DNA of 64,000 bases from Clarkia xantiana subsp. parviflora (taxonomy: Eukaryota > Streptophyta > Magnoliopsida > Myrtales > Onagraceae), in NCBI GenBank assembly GCA_036873135.1, contig JAPTYO010000002.1, positions 50,834,204 to 50,898,203 on the forward strand. The letters run 5' to 3'. The translations under genes and the position numbers were made by a program. Below the pieces are notes generated by a model. It was not told the origin of the DNA, made no database searches, and saw only the letters and a program-made list of their open reading frames with translations. Positions 17,331 to 29,518 of this stretch are shown piece after piece; the first letter of the stretch is position 1; every line of letters starts with the position of its first letter.

Positions 17331-18587
17331 GTGGGGACTTCTTTCTCTCTTTCTTTCTTCTTTAACAAAGTTCTTTAGCATACCTTCTTGGATGCAATTC
17401 TATATATCGCGCTGCAGATGGAAACAATTATCAGTGTGGTGCCCATTGATATAATGGTACTTACACCATTGTTCAAAATTTTTTCCCATTCTTCCCTTCC
17501 TTTTTTTCGTTGGAGGAGTCCATAAGTTGAGTCTCTTCATTTCTTGCAGTATTACTGAGGTCTCCCTTGTGAGGGGATGAAAATAATGTTGTGGATGCTT
17601 TGGGGTCTTGTTTTTTTGCTGGACCTTTGCCCTCTTGTGGTATCCATGCATGCCTTCTAGGTGGCTGTTGTGCTTTTTGTGGCTTTCCCTTTACTGGTTT
17701 GTTGTTGTCTTGTGTAGGGACTTCATTTCCCTTTGTTCGATTTGATCGTGAACGTTCCAAATCGATGTATGCCTTGACTCTTTCAGCCAGCCCCTCCAGT
17801 GAGTTGATTGGTAACACTTCCACATTGTCAGCCAGTGGCGCTCCTCGATCTCCCAAGTTCCCTACGAAAGCACGCACGATCTCCCCCTCCGAGAGCTCTA
17901 CTGCTATGTCCGAGATATTCTGATTGAATCTTGTATAGTAACTTGCCAGAGATTCATCAAATCCATGTTTCAAATCATCTAGGGCTGAATCACCCTTCAA
18001 GAGTTGTCTATCCCCTGGGTATTACTGGATAAACTTGTCTTTCAGGTCTGCCCGTGAAGCAATTGATGCTTGAGGTAGACTGAAAAACCAATATGAATCG
18101 TTTCCTGAGAGTGATGAGGGGAATAGCATTGTGTAGTGATCCTCATTCGCAGTTCTTCCCAAAAGCGAGGATTCATGCTCTTGAATGTGTTGTATTGGAT
18201 CTCCTTTCCCAACGTAGTCAGGAATTGGACGAGGTGCTACATTTGATGGAATCATGACTTGGATAAGCTCTTGAGTGAAAAGATGTGAAACCTCATCCTT
18301 AGCTTGTGCATTGCTCTTCCCTTGGAATCCTTAACTATCAGGTCTTCTATCTCCTCCTTCGTGACGGCCATTGTGGCCATGTTCTGTCTTCTATCATGCT
18401 GGGGTCTAGCATACCCTTGGGCAGCTTTTGCCTGGTAATTAGCATTTCTTTGCTAAGGATACTCCCTTCCTTAGTTCTTCTCATTGTAGGATTTGGTGTG
18501 TGCCTGTTGATGTCCCCGCATTGACCTTGGAGGTGATACCTGGTACCTTGGTTGTTCCTACCTTAGGTTTGCCCTCACACGTTCCCG
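17331..18587 (-). pseudogene. Gag of element E
   Basis: Capsid-like core with VGKGDPIQHIQEHESSLLGR and SYWFFSLPQASIASRADLKD. An in-frame TAA stop at 18022-18024 interrupts it before DDLKHGFDESLASYYTRFNQ. A frameshift near 17480-17500 precedes the CHHC knuckle CKYHYINGHHTDNC. The N-terminal leader runs to 18587 with stops and is cut by the G LTR. Homologous to A residues 270-563. Confidence 0.85.
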
Positions 18588-19072
18588 TGTAAACACCTAA
18601 TTTTGGTACGTGCGACACGCATATAACACGTTCAAAAATGCTATGTGTAACTCGTTTAAAAAAGGAAGTATTTAAATATGGAAGGTCACGGGGTTGCTAA
18701 AATAGGCTTAGTTTAAATTAGGATAGTTATTTGTATTTATTGCAGAGTATGTTTTCTAAATATTTGTATTTAATGTTCAGAATATTTAGCATTTATTAGG
18801 TGAATAAATCAGTGAAATTTACTTTTTAATTAGTTCTAGCCTAGATTAGTATAAATGGGGGTCTAATTCTACATGTAATGGGACACAAAAAACACAACAG
18901 AAAATAATAAACATCTTATCTTGAATTCTGTGCAAATTTCATCTTCTAGATAAAGTTTTTTTTTAATGCTGCTGGTTCCCTTCTCTCGTCGGTGACCATC
19001 ATCCCGCCGGCGACCTCACTTCGACAGCCACCTCCCGTCCAGCTCAAGACGACCACCTCCCGCCAGCGAACT

Positions 19073-19132
<60 letters not shown>

Positions 19133-20086
19133 CACGAACGGCCTCTTCCTCGCCTAGCCAGCCATACCAACGCCGCTCCATCGACCTCCGGCCGTTCACC
19201 GCATCCGCCCCAGTCCTCCAGTCACATAATCCCGCCACCAGATCCCTCCGTCTGTCCACCTCACTGTCTGCCCCGGCTCATATGGGGACTTCCGCCGCCC
19301 GTCTGTGTCCTGCCGCCGCGTCCTCCCGTCGCAGGAGCGTACCGGAGTTCTTCCTCGCCACTTCCGTTGCTGTCGTCGCTGCTGTGCCCCCTTGTCCCTA
19401 CCGGAGTTCCCGCTGTTGCTACCGCCCGCCATTGCCGTACCGGAGTCCTCTGTTGCATTCGGTTCCTGCAGGTTTGCGTCCTCCTCTTTTTTTTTTTTTT
19501 CTTTTTTTTTTTATGCTTTATATTATTATTTAGTTATTATTTACTTTTTTATCAATAATTATTTTATTATTATTATTATTAGAATAATTAGGTTGATTTT
19601 TTTAAATAATACTAATCATATGTTACAAAATTATTATTATTTTTTAAATATTATCTTAGTATGCTTAATTAGATATAAGTAGTTTTAATTTTGATTAGTT
19701 TAGATCAATTGAAATAACAAAGGGTTAATTGTGTATATCTGTCATGTAAGTTCGCTTCGATTTAATTACGTATGATAAACGTTAATATTATTAGGTTTTT
19801 TAGTTGCTCATGTGTATAAATAATTTATAGTTGATTAATGATGAAATTGGCAAATTTGTGAATTGAGTACCGAAAGGGCGTGATTAACCATGTGTTTTAA
19901 TTCGTAACAGAACCCTCGAACTCGAATTTCATATCGTAGACCGATTTTATACCTAGGTGTTTAATTTGTTACTCGCTTAGGTAAGTTTAGGATTCTAGTT
20001 AGCCTAATAATTAACTAATGGGGACTATTTCAAAAATCAACGTTTTCAAAACGTAAATCGCCTTAGGTCAGATTTTAGGTCCGACA
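18588..20086 (+). repeat. LTR of element G, + orientation (about 1.5 kb)
   Basis: Starts TGTAAACACC and ends CCGACA, followed by the PBS. A promoter-like TATAAATGGGGG lies at about 18851. A (CT)n run at 19076-19128 follows, then a GC-rich block (19130-19480) and an AT-rich tail. The GC-rich block gives short frames on both strands that I do not consider genes. Confidence 0.8.
19076..19128 (+). repeat. (CT)n microsatellite in G LTR
   Basis: About 26 CT units, mirrored by (AG)n at 24911-24984 in the inverted arm, which is longer. The length difference gives an independent view of arm divergence. Confidence 0.95.
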
Positions 20087-20107
20087 TATTGCGACTCTGC
20101 TGGGGAA
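20087..20107 (+). other. PBS of element G, tRNA-Arg type
   Basis: GCGACTCTGCTGGGGA follows the LTR. It resembles the TGGCGACTCTGCTGGGGA site of Ogre-like and other large plant gypsy elements, described as complementary to a tRNA-Arg; the assignment is from memory of that family. It differs from the TGGCGCCG site of all other elements here, so G is a separate lineage. Confidence 0.65.
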
Positions 20108-23100
20108 GATAGAGGGTTCGGGCTTAGTATGTTCACTTTTTTCCATGTTTGAATTTTGTAATTTTTGTTTTTATTTTATTTTGATTTCACTGATCTAACT
20201 TTTTTTTTCGTGATTTCAGGTGTGGAGTATATTTTTTTTATATTATGACTAACTCTTTTTCTTTGTTGTGTTATTTGAATTTGCACACACCACTTTAGAA
20301 TAATATCCAAAATGCCTAAAACCCAGGGCAACTAGGAACCCCGGAGAGTTAGTAAGGGTACGACCGCGCAGCCGAGCCGCTAGAAAGACTCATAACAACT
20401 CCACTCGCTTGTAAAAGTCTTGTGATCCCTATGATGGGGGGAGGAAACCACCTTGTCGGGAGCCTATCGATGGAAGCTACCTTGTAGAGTAAAGACACAC
20501 ATTTTTTTTACCCTTCTAACATGTCATGTTTTATCCGTTTTTTTTTTTTTTTTTTTTTTTGTAAAGAGGTTATAAGTTAAACTGTAAAGTTTTTTTTTAA
20601 CTTTTATTTTTTAAGCATGTATCTCATTGCATTTTTTTAAAAAAGTAAAAAAAACAAAAAACTTTTTCAGCTAAGTAATTAGTCATTTAGTTGTAAAATT
20701 TCATTTCCAAACTTGCATTTCATATGCATTGTTTTTTATAAAAAAAAAAAAAAACCTCTTACCTGATTTTTTTTTTAATTTCAAACTTGCGTTTCAAACG
20801 CATTATTATTATTATTATTTAAAAAAAAACTCTTTACGTAAGTTGTAATTTTGGTTGCGCGTCGCATATGCAAAAAAGAAAAAACATTTTTTTAGGAAAA
20901 ATTGTAATTCAGCTTTAGCTATTAGAGCTTCTAATTTCGAACGTGCATTCCATATGCATCATTTAAAAAAAAAATTAACTAAATTGTTTTATTTTTAATA
21001 ATGCATTTAATATGCATTAATTTAAAAAATAAATTAGATGAATTGTAAGCTCTCTTAGTTTTAGAGTTCTTATGTTTAAAAAAAAATCTTTTACCGGAAA
21101 TTTTAATTAAAGACGTGCATCTCAAATGCATTATTTTCGAAATAACCTTTCAGGTAAATTGTAATTTTTATTAGTTGTAGAACTTTTTTTTTTAAGTTTG
21201 CATCTTGTATTTATTTTTGTACATATCATATGCATTCTTTTCAAAATAAATTTTCACCTGAATTTTTAATTCTGAGCAGCTAGGATGCATTGGTTTTTTT
21301 TCCTTCCTGAAAAAAAAAAAAAATTCATGTAGTGTGTACGTTTTCTTAACTGTACAACTTTCATGTCAAGTACATCCCATAGGCATTGTTTCAGGAAAAA
21401 CGATTATTTTTAGATAGATTGTAAATCTTTTCTTCGTTGTTGAGCTTTTAATTCCAAACATTTATTCCATTTGCATTTCTTTTTATAAAAGAATTTGCGT
21501 GGATTTTTCATCTCGTACATGCATTCCCTATGTACCCTTCAGGTAAACTGTTATAAATCGTAAAAAAAAAAATTAACAGTAGAATTTTAAGTTCGAGCAC
21601 GGGTGAGCATTTAAAAAAAAAAAAATCAAAGTGTCATTCATTTTTATCCAAGGTGTATTGCACTTTTGCGGCAAGATCTTCATTTCAACATTTGCATGAG
21701 CGAGCATTTAAAAAAAATAGGAGTTTTGATCTAATCGCTCAGTTGAGTGCGATTATTCTAGTTTAAACAAAGGACGAGAAAACGTTTTTGAAAAAACTTT
21801 GTTTTGAGCATTTGTCCCGCGTTCGAGCTAGATAGTGCACTCAGCGAACTCAGTGAACTCCATGATGGTGCAAAATACCTTAGATCATAAATTTTGATTC
21901 TTTCTTAAATGTAATCAAAATTATGAAATGATTGACATTAGAAGTTTTAAAAAAATCATACATGACTTCTTATTCTTTATACTAAATTTCGTGTTTGGTC
22001 TTTTCAGGTATCATTGGTTAGGTATCCTGTACATATAAGTTCTGCCGGCCAAATGGGGCAACAAAAAAGAACATGCAGCAATCTAGTTGCACGGAGAACA
22101 AATTGCGCATTCGGGATATCCAACACTCAGGTATGATAAATTGTACTTAATTTTTTTTCTTGAGATTTAAGTGTCCCTACTTTTTTTTTTCAAGGTCAAA
22201 TGACCACTTCAACCAAACCGTGTGAAACGTGAGCGCTTCGAAGAGTCTCCATGACAAATTTCACAATCCTTGTGTGAAAGTCATACGCTTTCCAAGCCGA
22301 GGTATACAACTGTTATATGGCCAGGTTTAAACCATTCAACAGTAACCATAGGGCCTCTCCCATTGAGATCGGGCATGTCCGGAGATAGGAAAATGTCAGA
22401 TTCAATGTGCCGATCAATGTAACTTGACTCGGTCAACCGAATCATTTTCTGAAAAAGTTCTGAAATTTTGAAATTTTCGGTCCGCCAGTAGGGCATGTAC
22501 TTCCCAGCAGGAGTACATATACAAGTTGTGGAGTAGGAGATTCATGACATGCAGCAGGTCCAGTTGTATAGCCAACGCATTGCCCACTAGAAAGATCTGA
22601 CACCCAGGTAAGAGAACATGTGATCAACTTTATCCACGAAATGTGACTGTCTATTTTCTCTTTTTTCAGCTCGGAAAAATCATTCAAATTGAGACCCTTG
22701 ATTCACTTATCCCGCCCGCGGATCTTTGCACATTGACCATGCTTGCGTCGATCGACGAACTTGTCCTAGATATGTCAGAATCTCTAGTTTCCATTTGTGG
22801 CCTGCCGTGCCAAACTCAAACACCATCCATGTGTGTTCATCAACCAGGTTATTCATCCAGCACGCGACGAGCCTAACCCAATGGGTGCTAGCCATTGGGC
22901 ATCCCCAAATATGATCAAGCATAACCAGAGCATTCGAGAATCCGAGAAACATTATTGTCGGTGTCTCCCATCATAGGCGTCGACATGATCGACATATGTT
23001 AACTTGATCAGACGAGTCCTTCTCCGGAAGAAGTTCTAAAATTTGGAATTTTTAATTTGCCACTAGGGGCATGTAAATAATTGTTGTTGATTATTTTCGG

Positions 23101-24044
23101 TAAATTTTATTTTTCAAAAAAAAAAGCAAAAAAAAAAGGGAAAAAAAAAAAGAAATTCCCGCTAGGCAACCTAGGAAAAAGTTAGGGAGAGGGGCATGAT
23201 TGAAAACCCGCATGGGCAGTCATGGCAAAAGGTGAGCTACAAAGGAAAAAAAAAATCTATTTTTTAGGGTCACAGCCGCCCTTTAATCGGCTACAGAAAA
23301 ATAAATAGAGTGTTCATGCAAATATTATGAGATAGATAAAAAGGGTCACAGTTTTCCCTAAATCAACTACAAATAAAAAGGCTCTCATCCGTTCCTAAAA
23401 GGACTACAAAGAAAGGGCCACAACCACTCTTCAAATGGCTACAGATAAAGAGCGCTTCCACAACATCAAAAACGGGAAATAAGTGAAAGGGACACAGCCA
23501 CCCTCCAAATGGCTACAGATAAAAGATTGATCCCACGAACCCTGTGAGGGCGGGAGAATAAAAAAGGGTCACAGCCACCCTTAAAATGGCTAGAAAAAAA
23601 GAGTTATCCCACGAAGCCGGTGAGGGCGGGAAAATAAAAGAAAGGGTCACAGTCGTCCCTCTAAATGACAACAATCAAAAGAGTGATCCCGCGAACCCTG
23701 TGAGGGCGGGAAAATAAAGAAGGGCCAAAACCACCCTCAAAATGGTTACATACAAAGAGTGTTTCCCGGATCTGAGACGAGAAATAAAGGGCCACAGTCA
23801 TCCTCAAAACGCCTACAATTAAAAGTGCTCCAGCAACATTGAAGACGGTGAGAAAATGGCCACAACCATCCTCCAAATGGCTACAAATACTCCCGCATCG
23901 AGACGGAAAATATAGTACGGGTCACAGCCACTATTTAATCGGCTACCAAATAAAGAATGCTTCCACTAGGTTGAAAACCCGAAAGGGCGGCCTAGTCGAA
24001 ATCAGAAAATGAGGGGCATGATTGTAAAATTCGGAAATTTAGAA
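20108..24044 (+). other. Non-coding interior of element G
   Basis: No open frame with protein character. 20560-21720 is a field of diverged units of about 90-130 bp built around GCATNNCATATGCAT palindromes and poly-A/T. 22000-23070 is unique sequence with three GGGGCATGTA-like purine tracts. 23210-24000 is a field of 60-90 bp units built on GGGTCACAGCCACCCT, AATGGCTACA and CCTGTGAGGGCGGG. A PPT-like GAGGGGCATGAT occurs at 23190 and again at about 24012. I see no gag or pol remnant. Confidence 0.7.
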
Positions 24045-24911
24045 ACTAAATTTACCTAAGCGAGTAACGAATTAAACACCTAGGTATAAAATTGGTCTGC
24101 GATAAGAAATTCGAGCGGGGGTTCTATTACGAATTAAAATGGTTAATCACGCCCTTTCGGTACTCAATTCACAAATTTGCCAATTTCATCATTAATCAAC
24201 TATAAATTATTTACACACATGAGCAACTAGAAAACCTAATAATATTAACGTTTATCATACGTAATTAAATCAAAGCAAACTAACATGACAAATATACACA
24301 ATTAACCCTTTTTTATTTCAATTGATCTAAACTAATCAAAATTAAAACTACATATATCTATTTAAGCATATTAAGATAATATTTAAAAAATAATAATAAT
24401 AATAATTTTGTAACATATGATTAGTATTATTTAAAAAAATCAACCTAATTATTCTAATAATAATAAAAGAAACAGTTTTTGATGAAAAAGTAAATAATAA
24501 TATAAACCATAAAATAAAATAAAAAATTAAAAAGAAAACGAAAAAAAAAAGGAGTACGCAAACCTGCAGGAACCTACAACAACGGAGGACTCCGGTACGA
24601 CAATGGCGGGCGGCAGCAACAGCAGGAACTCTGACAGGGACAAGGTGGCACGGCAGCGACGACAACAACGGAGGTGGTAAGGAAGAACTCCGGTACGGCC
24701 CTGCGACGGAAAGACGCGGCGGCAGGACAAAGACGGGGGGCGGAAGTTGTCGTACGGGCCAGGGCGGACAGTGAGGTGGACTGACGGAGGGATCTGGCGA
24801 CGGGACTATGTGACTGGAGGACTGGGGCGAACGACGGATGCGGTGAACGGCCAGAGGACGATGGAGCGGCGTCGGTATGGCTGGCTGGGCGAGGAAGAGG
24901 CCGTTCGTGGA

Positions 24912-24987
<76 letters not shown>

Positions 24988-25445
24988 AGTTCGCCGGCGG
25001 GAGGTGGTGGTCCGTAGCTGGGCGGCGTGGCCTCCGGTGGGAGGTGGCTGTCGTAGTGAGGTCGCCGGCGGGATGATGGTCACCGGCGAGAGAAGGGAAC
25101 GCACAGAATTCGAGATAAGATGTTTATTATTTTCTGTTGTGTTTTTTGTGTCCCATTACATGTAGAATTAGACCCCCATTTATACTAATCTAGACTAGAA
25201 CTAATTAAGCAGTAAATTACATTGATTTATTCTCTTAATAAATGCTAATTAATCTGAATATTAAATACAAATATTCAGAAAATATACTCTGCAATAAATA
25301 CAGATAACTATCATAATTTGAACTAAGCCTATTTTAGCAACCCCGTGACCTTCCATATTTAAATACTTCCTTTTTTAAACGCGTTACACATAACATTTTT
25401 GAACATTTTATATACGTGTCGCCCGTACCAAAATTAGTTGTTTAC
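24045..25445 (-). repeat. LTR of element G, inverted copy
   Basis: Reverse complement of 18588 to about 19990. On the minus strand it is preceded (25446-25465) by the purine tract AAAGAGGGGCAAGC, as a 3' LTR would be, so this arm may be the 3' LTR of a minus-oriented relative. Its inner end lacks the last ~100 bp seen in the left arm. The first base pair of TG is changed to AG. Confidence 0.8.
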
Positions 25446-25599
25446 TGCTTGCCCCTCTTTGGATGGACTCCCGTAGAATGCATACGAGGTGGTTTGTCAA
25501 AGACGAGTAAACACTAATTTTGGCTAGGAAATATATCCTCTTCCGGGTCTTCAAGTCTCCAAGGTGGCCTTTGGCTTTATTTACGAACATCACTAAAGA

Positions 25600-26093
25600 A
25601 AACCTTATTGGTAGTTCGGAATGTAAAGCCTCCAGCGGCAGTGCGGAAAATAAGAGACTCCAGTGGCGGTGCGGAAAAGTAAAGCCTCGGTCGGCGGTGC
25701 CCCTGTTAACGGTGCTTCCATTGGTAGTTCGTAAATGTAAAGCCTCCAGTGGCGTGCAGTAAGGAAAAGCCTCCAGTGGCATGCAGTAACGAAAAATCTT
25801 GATCGACGATCCCTCCAGTGGCGAGTGACAAGGAAAAGCCTCCAGTGGCGTGTAATAAAATAAAACCTTAATCGACGATGCCTCTAGTGGCGAGCGATAA
25901 CGAAAAGCCTCCAGTGGCGTGACTTGCGAAGGCTGGATACTAAGGCTTCGTTCGTCGGGGGTGACTCTCAGAAAGCTGGAAACTTCAGGTCCTGATTATC
26001 GGTTGTGACTCTCGAAAAGCTGGAAAACTACAGATCTCGATTGCCGCTTGTGATTTGCGAAGGCTGAAATTCAAAGGCTCCATTCGTCGGGTT
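25600..26093 (+). repeat. Tandem repeat array of element D, left part
   Basis: Units of about 27-60 bp with AAAGCCTCCAGTGGCGTGCAG, shifting near 25925 to units with GAAGGCTGG...TTCGTCGG and GTGACTCTCAGAAAGCTGG. The array continues at 34644-34790 on the far side of B. Confidence 0.8.
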
Positions 26094-26853
26094 TGATGGG
26101 TTCCGATGTGATCGTTAGCCCCGTTAACAGCCAATGGACGGCGAGTAGGTCCAGTGGGCCTCGTGAAAAGCCTGGAAGGCCCAGAGGCCGAGTATGAAGG
26201 GTCCCGACTTTAGCGTTCCCGATATATGAGCTGAATGCTCCCGACAAGAAGCCTCTGAGTAGGCCCCGATATGCCTTAGTAAAGGCCCCGATAATAAAAG
26301 CCCCGCAGAGGCTGGACCTGTCTCGTGAGACAAAGGGTCCTGGGTGGTGATCCAGAATGAGATAACTCTGGAGTCCCCGACAGGAGTCGAGACTTGTGAT
26401 CAGAGGATAAAGACCGAGAAACCCGCCTACTAGATAGAGTAGTGGGAGACGGTTAAAGATATAGATAAGTCCCCCGAGATACGCAGGGCGTGCCCGAGAT
26501 ACGCGGAAGTATGGGTAAGATACGCGGAGCGTGGGGCAAGATATACGGAATCCCGCCCGAGATATGCGGAATCGTGGTGAGATACACGGAATCATGGGCA
26601 AAACGGCCAATCACGGTCACAGGTAACTAAGTAACTTCCCCTCCTATATAAAGGAGGAAGTTACCTCAGAAAACCCATCATCTAATACGAACTTAGACTA
26701 TTGCCTACCACCCCATTGATCACATACTCATTTAAAAATCGGAGAGGGATTCTGGGTCACCACACAGGTCATCCCCTTTTGCAGGATTACGCGGAGCCCA
26801 GGAGTCCAAGCTTTCCGTCAAGGACGTAACGGAGCTTCGCCCGTGATCCAACA
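26094..26853 (+). repeat. Element B 5' LTR (760 bp)
   Basis: Starts TGATGGGTTCCGATGTGATC and ends GATCCAACA. U3 holds about six ~22-bp repeats of the GAGATACGCGGAGCGTGGG type (26475-26600). TATATAAA (26645-26652) sits within the palindrome CCTCCTATATAAAGGAGG. The hairpin element is at 26739-26785. Confidence 0.92.
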
Positions 26854-26871
26854 TTGGCGCCGTCTGTGGGA
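26854..26871 (+). other. Primer binding site of element B
   Basis: TTGGCGCCGTCTGTGGGA directly after the LTR, identical in type to C and K. Confidence 0.8.
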
Positions 26872-26906
26872 ACTAACAAAAAGCCAAAATAGTTTCTACC
26901 AGATCA

Positions 26907-28597
26907 ATGGCCGGTGGTGGCAAGAAGAAGCAAGTTCAGGCCGGCAGTTCTCGCCCCGCTGGAACTGTGAATTCCCCGTTGCTGGAGCATGTTGCTGAAC
27001 AAGATGAGCACCCTGCTGCTTCTCAGACAGGGGGGCATGGTGACGACGAGGTCTCAGTCCGAGACACAGAGGTGAACAGGCGGGGTATCCCGCGAAGGGT
27101 GGTGGATGATGCTCCCCCAAACCCGGTGGGACACATAGAGGAAGTCCCGCGAAGGGAAGTAGGCTCTTCTTCAAACTCGGAGTTGGCCAAGGCGGTAACA
27201 GATGCTATGCCTATGTTCTTGGCAGCCATGGAGGCTCTGTTAGACAAGAGAGAAGCCGCCATGAGGGCGGAGGAGTTGCCTCCGCGAGTCCGCGAGAAGA
27301 GCTGCCTCCACCCCCTCCGAGGGTGGTTCCAGAAGAACAGGAGGTTCAAGAGGTTCAGCCCAGGAACAGGGGTAAGGAACCCGCGCACTTGGAGAAATTC
27401 GTGGTCGACGGCCCGGGACCAGTGCAAAACAGGACCATTCCCCTGAAGATCGTCAGCATCTGCATGGGCGATCAGAAACAGATGACATCGGAGCTGAGGG
27501 ATCGATCCAGCCATCCTTTCGTTCCGCGACTGATAGATACCGTTGCCCCGCCCGGGCTAGGTATTCCGACCATCAAGGAGTATGATGGCGAAGGGGACCC
27601 GGTTCGCCATGTCCAGAGACATGTCCAGGCCTGTATGGGTAGGACTTCGAATGATGATCTTATATGTTCGCTGTTCCCGATCACCTTGGGAGAAAGGGCC
27701 ATGACATGGTTTTTCAGCCTCCCGCCGGGAAGCATTACGTGCTGGGCTGATATGCATGACCGCTTCATCAAGCAATATCAGGGCCGTAGGCGTCTCCTGA
27801 AGAGTGTAAGGTCCCTGACCCAGGTGGTGCAGAGACCCGATGAATCGTTGGCATACTACTACCAACGGTTCACTACGAGTGCCACGGAGATCGATGAAGA
27901 GATATCTGAGGGTGAGACCATCCGCACTTTCCTTCGGAACCTTACTGCTCCGTATGGTTCCGACCTGATGCACAGTGTAGCCGCGAAGGCTGTGTGGAGT
28001 ATGGAGGCCCTGCAAGCGAGGGTGAAACAGCAAATTGACGTCCAGGAGTCGAAGATTGCTGCCGGAGAGCTCGATCCTCCGAAGTCGGGAAGAGGAAAGC
28101 CATCGTCCAAGCCGTCGGATGATCGCAAAGGGAGCGACAAGTCGGAGGGGAGTAGGAACCGTAGTCGCCCCGAGAGAAGGGAGGACAGACGTCCTCCGAA
28201 GAAAGATAACCGCGAAGGTCGTAGCGTTCCCATCAACAGCTCGATGACCTCCATGCTAGCTGTGATGGATCGGCAGGGTCTCGCCCGATACCCCCCGAGG
28301 AAGGAAGGAGAGTTCTTGGGAGGCCGCTCTGATCGTTATTGTCGGTACCATCGAGCCAATGGTCACGACACAGATAACTGTCGGGAGCTGAAGAAGGAGA
28401 TAGAGAAGCCGATCCAAAAGGGGAAGCTTAAGGAGTTCGTCGGAAGGGGAAGGTGCTGATCCCGTTCCAAAAGTCGGTCGCGGTCCCGTTCCAAGTCCCG
28501 TGATCGATCCCCGAAAAAGAAGAAGGTTGAGTCAGAGCCCTCTGGTTCTGGCACCCGTAAGGAGAGACGGGGGACCATTAATGTCATTCATGGAGGA
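26907..28597 (+). pseudogene. Gag of element B
   Basis: Starts MAGGGKKKQVQAGSSRP. A frameshift near 27290-27330 moves the frame to that of the capsid-like core (YDGEGDPVRHVQRHVQ, MTWFFSLPPGSITCWADMHD, YYQRFTTSATEIDEEISEGE). The CHHC knuckle CRYHRANGHDTDNC follows at about 28338-28379. A CGA to TGA change at 28457-28459 stops it just before the SRSKSRSRSRSKSRDRSPKK type RS tail that is open in C. Gag would form the particle and bind RNA. Confidence 0.88.
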
Positions 28598-29518
28598 ATG
28601 GCAGCGGGAGGTGACACCACTGCTTCTCGGGAGAATTATGCTTCTCGCATCTCCGCTGCTGTGGTGCTAGGCAAGAGGTCCTGGTCGTGGACTCTAAAGG
28701 AGGAAATGGTGATTTCCTTCTCGGCGGAGGATCTGATAGGCGTGGAGAGCCCCTACGATGACGCCTTGGTCGTGACCCTAGATGTGGACGGATTCGAGAT
28801 GAAGCGGATCCTGATAGACGGAGGGAGCTCCTCCGACATTCTTTTCATGGATGCCCTGGAAGCCATGGGAAAGACGAAGAAGGACCTGACGCAGGTGAAC
28901 TTCCCGATGGTGGTATTCTCTGGATCGACTTCCTATCCATTGGGGATGATTACCTTACCGGTGGAGTTCGGTAGTGGCTGGAAGATGGAACGGCGGAACG
29001 TGGACTTCGTTGTAGTAGAATCCGCAGTAACATACAACGCTATTATCGGAAGGACCACTATCAATCCTCTCAAGGCAGTTGCTTCAACCGTCCACCAGAA
29101 GATGAAGTTCCCGACGGACCATGGTGTCGGAGAGGTCAAAGGTGACCAGGTGGCGTCACGAAAGTGCTATGTTAATGCCACTCGACGGAGAAGAAGGGAA
29201 GCCATGGCGGTCCTACAGACCGATGCTGATCCTCGAGAGGAGTTTGGGCGTCCCGCCCCCATGGAGGATCTGAAGGAAGTTGAGATCGATGGACCTCGGA
29301 GGAAGGTGAAGATCGGATCTGCTCTGTCGGAGGAAAGAGCTCGAGAGTTGATCGAGCTTCTGAAAGAGTTCAAGGAGCTGTTTGCCTGGTCCCCGAGTGA
29401 TATGCTAGGAATCAGTCCCGACGTGATTGTGCACGAGCTGAAGATCAACCCCGCGATCAAGCCTATCGCTCAGAGGAGGCGTCCGATGGGCGCGGACAAG
29501 AAGATCGCGATCCAGCAA
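28598..29518 (+). pseudogene. Protease and PR-RT linker of element B
   Basis: Contains the retropepsin-like block with ILIDGGSSSDILFMDALEAM (D-G-G-S active site) and YNAIIGRTTINPL. The linker carries ALSEERARELIELLKEFKEL and WSPSDMLGISPDVIVHEL, which leads into RT. At about 29517 an extra base (CAAATAGG against CAGGAGG in C) shifts the frame before RT. Confidence 0.88.

Larger units (their letters stand above)
12752..18587 (-). mobile_element. Element E: decayed Tat-type element of the Gag-PR-Gag2 class, minus strand
   Basis: On the minus strand from right to left: Gag, protease, Gag2, tandem array; the antisense gene is on the plus strand. Order and content copy element A, including absence of RT and integrase. 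The low end is cut by the copia at 12751, and the high end is cut within the Gag leader at 18588 by the LTR of G. Multiple stops and frameshifts make it an old copy. Confidence 0.85.
18588..25445. mobile_element. Element G: inverted LTR pair around AT-rich non-coding DNA
   Basis: The left arm 18588-20086 is an LTR in + orientation followed by a PBS. The right arm, about 24045-25445, is its reverse complement lacking about the last 100 bp. The arms share the start (TGTAAACACCTAATTTTGGT against AACAACTAATTTTGGT), the TATA region, a CT/AG microsatellite, GC-rich leader, and the AT-rich tail down to GTTACTCGCTTAGGTAA. The middle 4 kb has no coding capacity but two degenerate repeat fields. It could be one foldback element or one large non-coding element (LARD-like) with a same-family copy inserted in reverse. 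Confidence 0.8.

Noticed and set aside
18992..19558. Serine-leucine-rich protein in the G LTR
   Set aside because: The frame runs through a CT microsatellite and GC-rich non-coding leader, with no conserved domain; the mirror copy at 24574-25104 breaks the same way.
18588..25445. DNA transposon (MITE or Mutator-like) with long terminal inverted repeats
   Set aside because: The arms contain TATA box, TG...CA ends and a following PBS, which identifies them as LTRs; no transposase is present. The foldback alternative is still listed as a finding.
26071..26610. 179-codon minus-strand frame across the B LTR
   Set aside because: It lies wholly within an LTR and is not preserved in the C or K LTRs.
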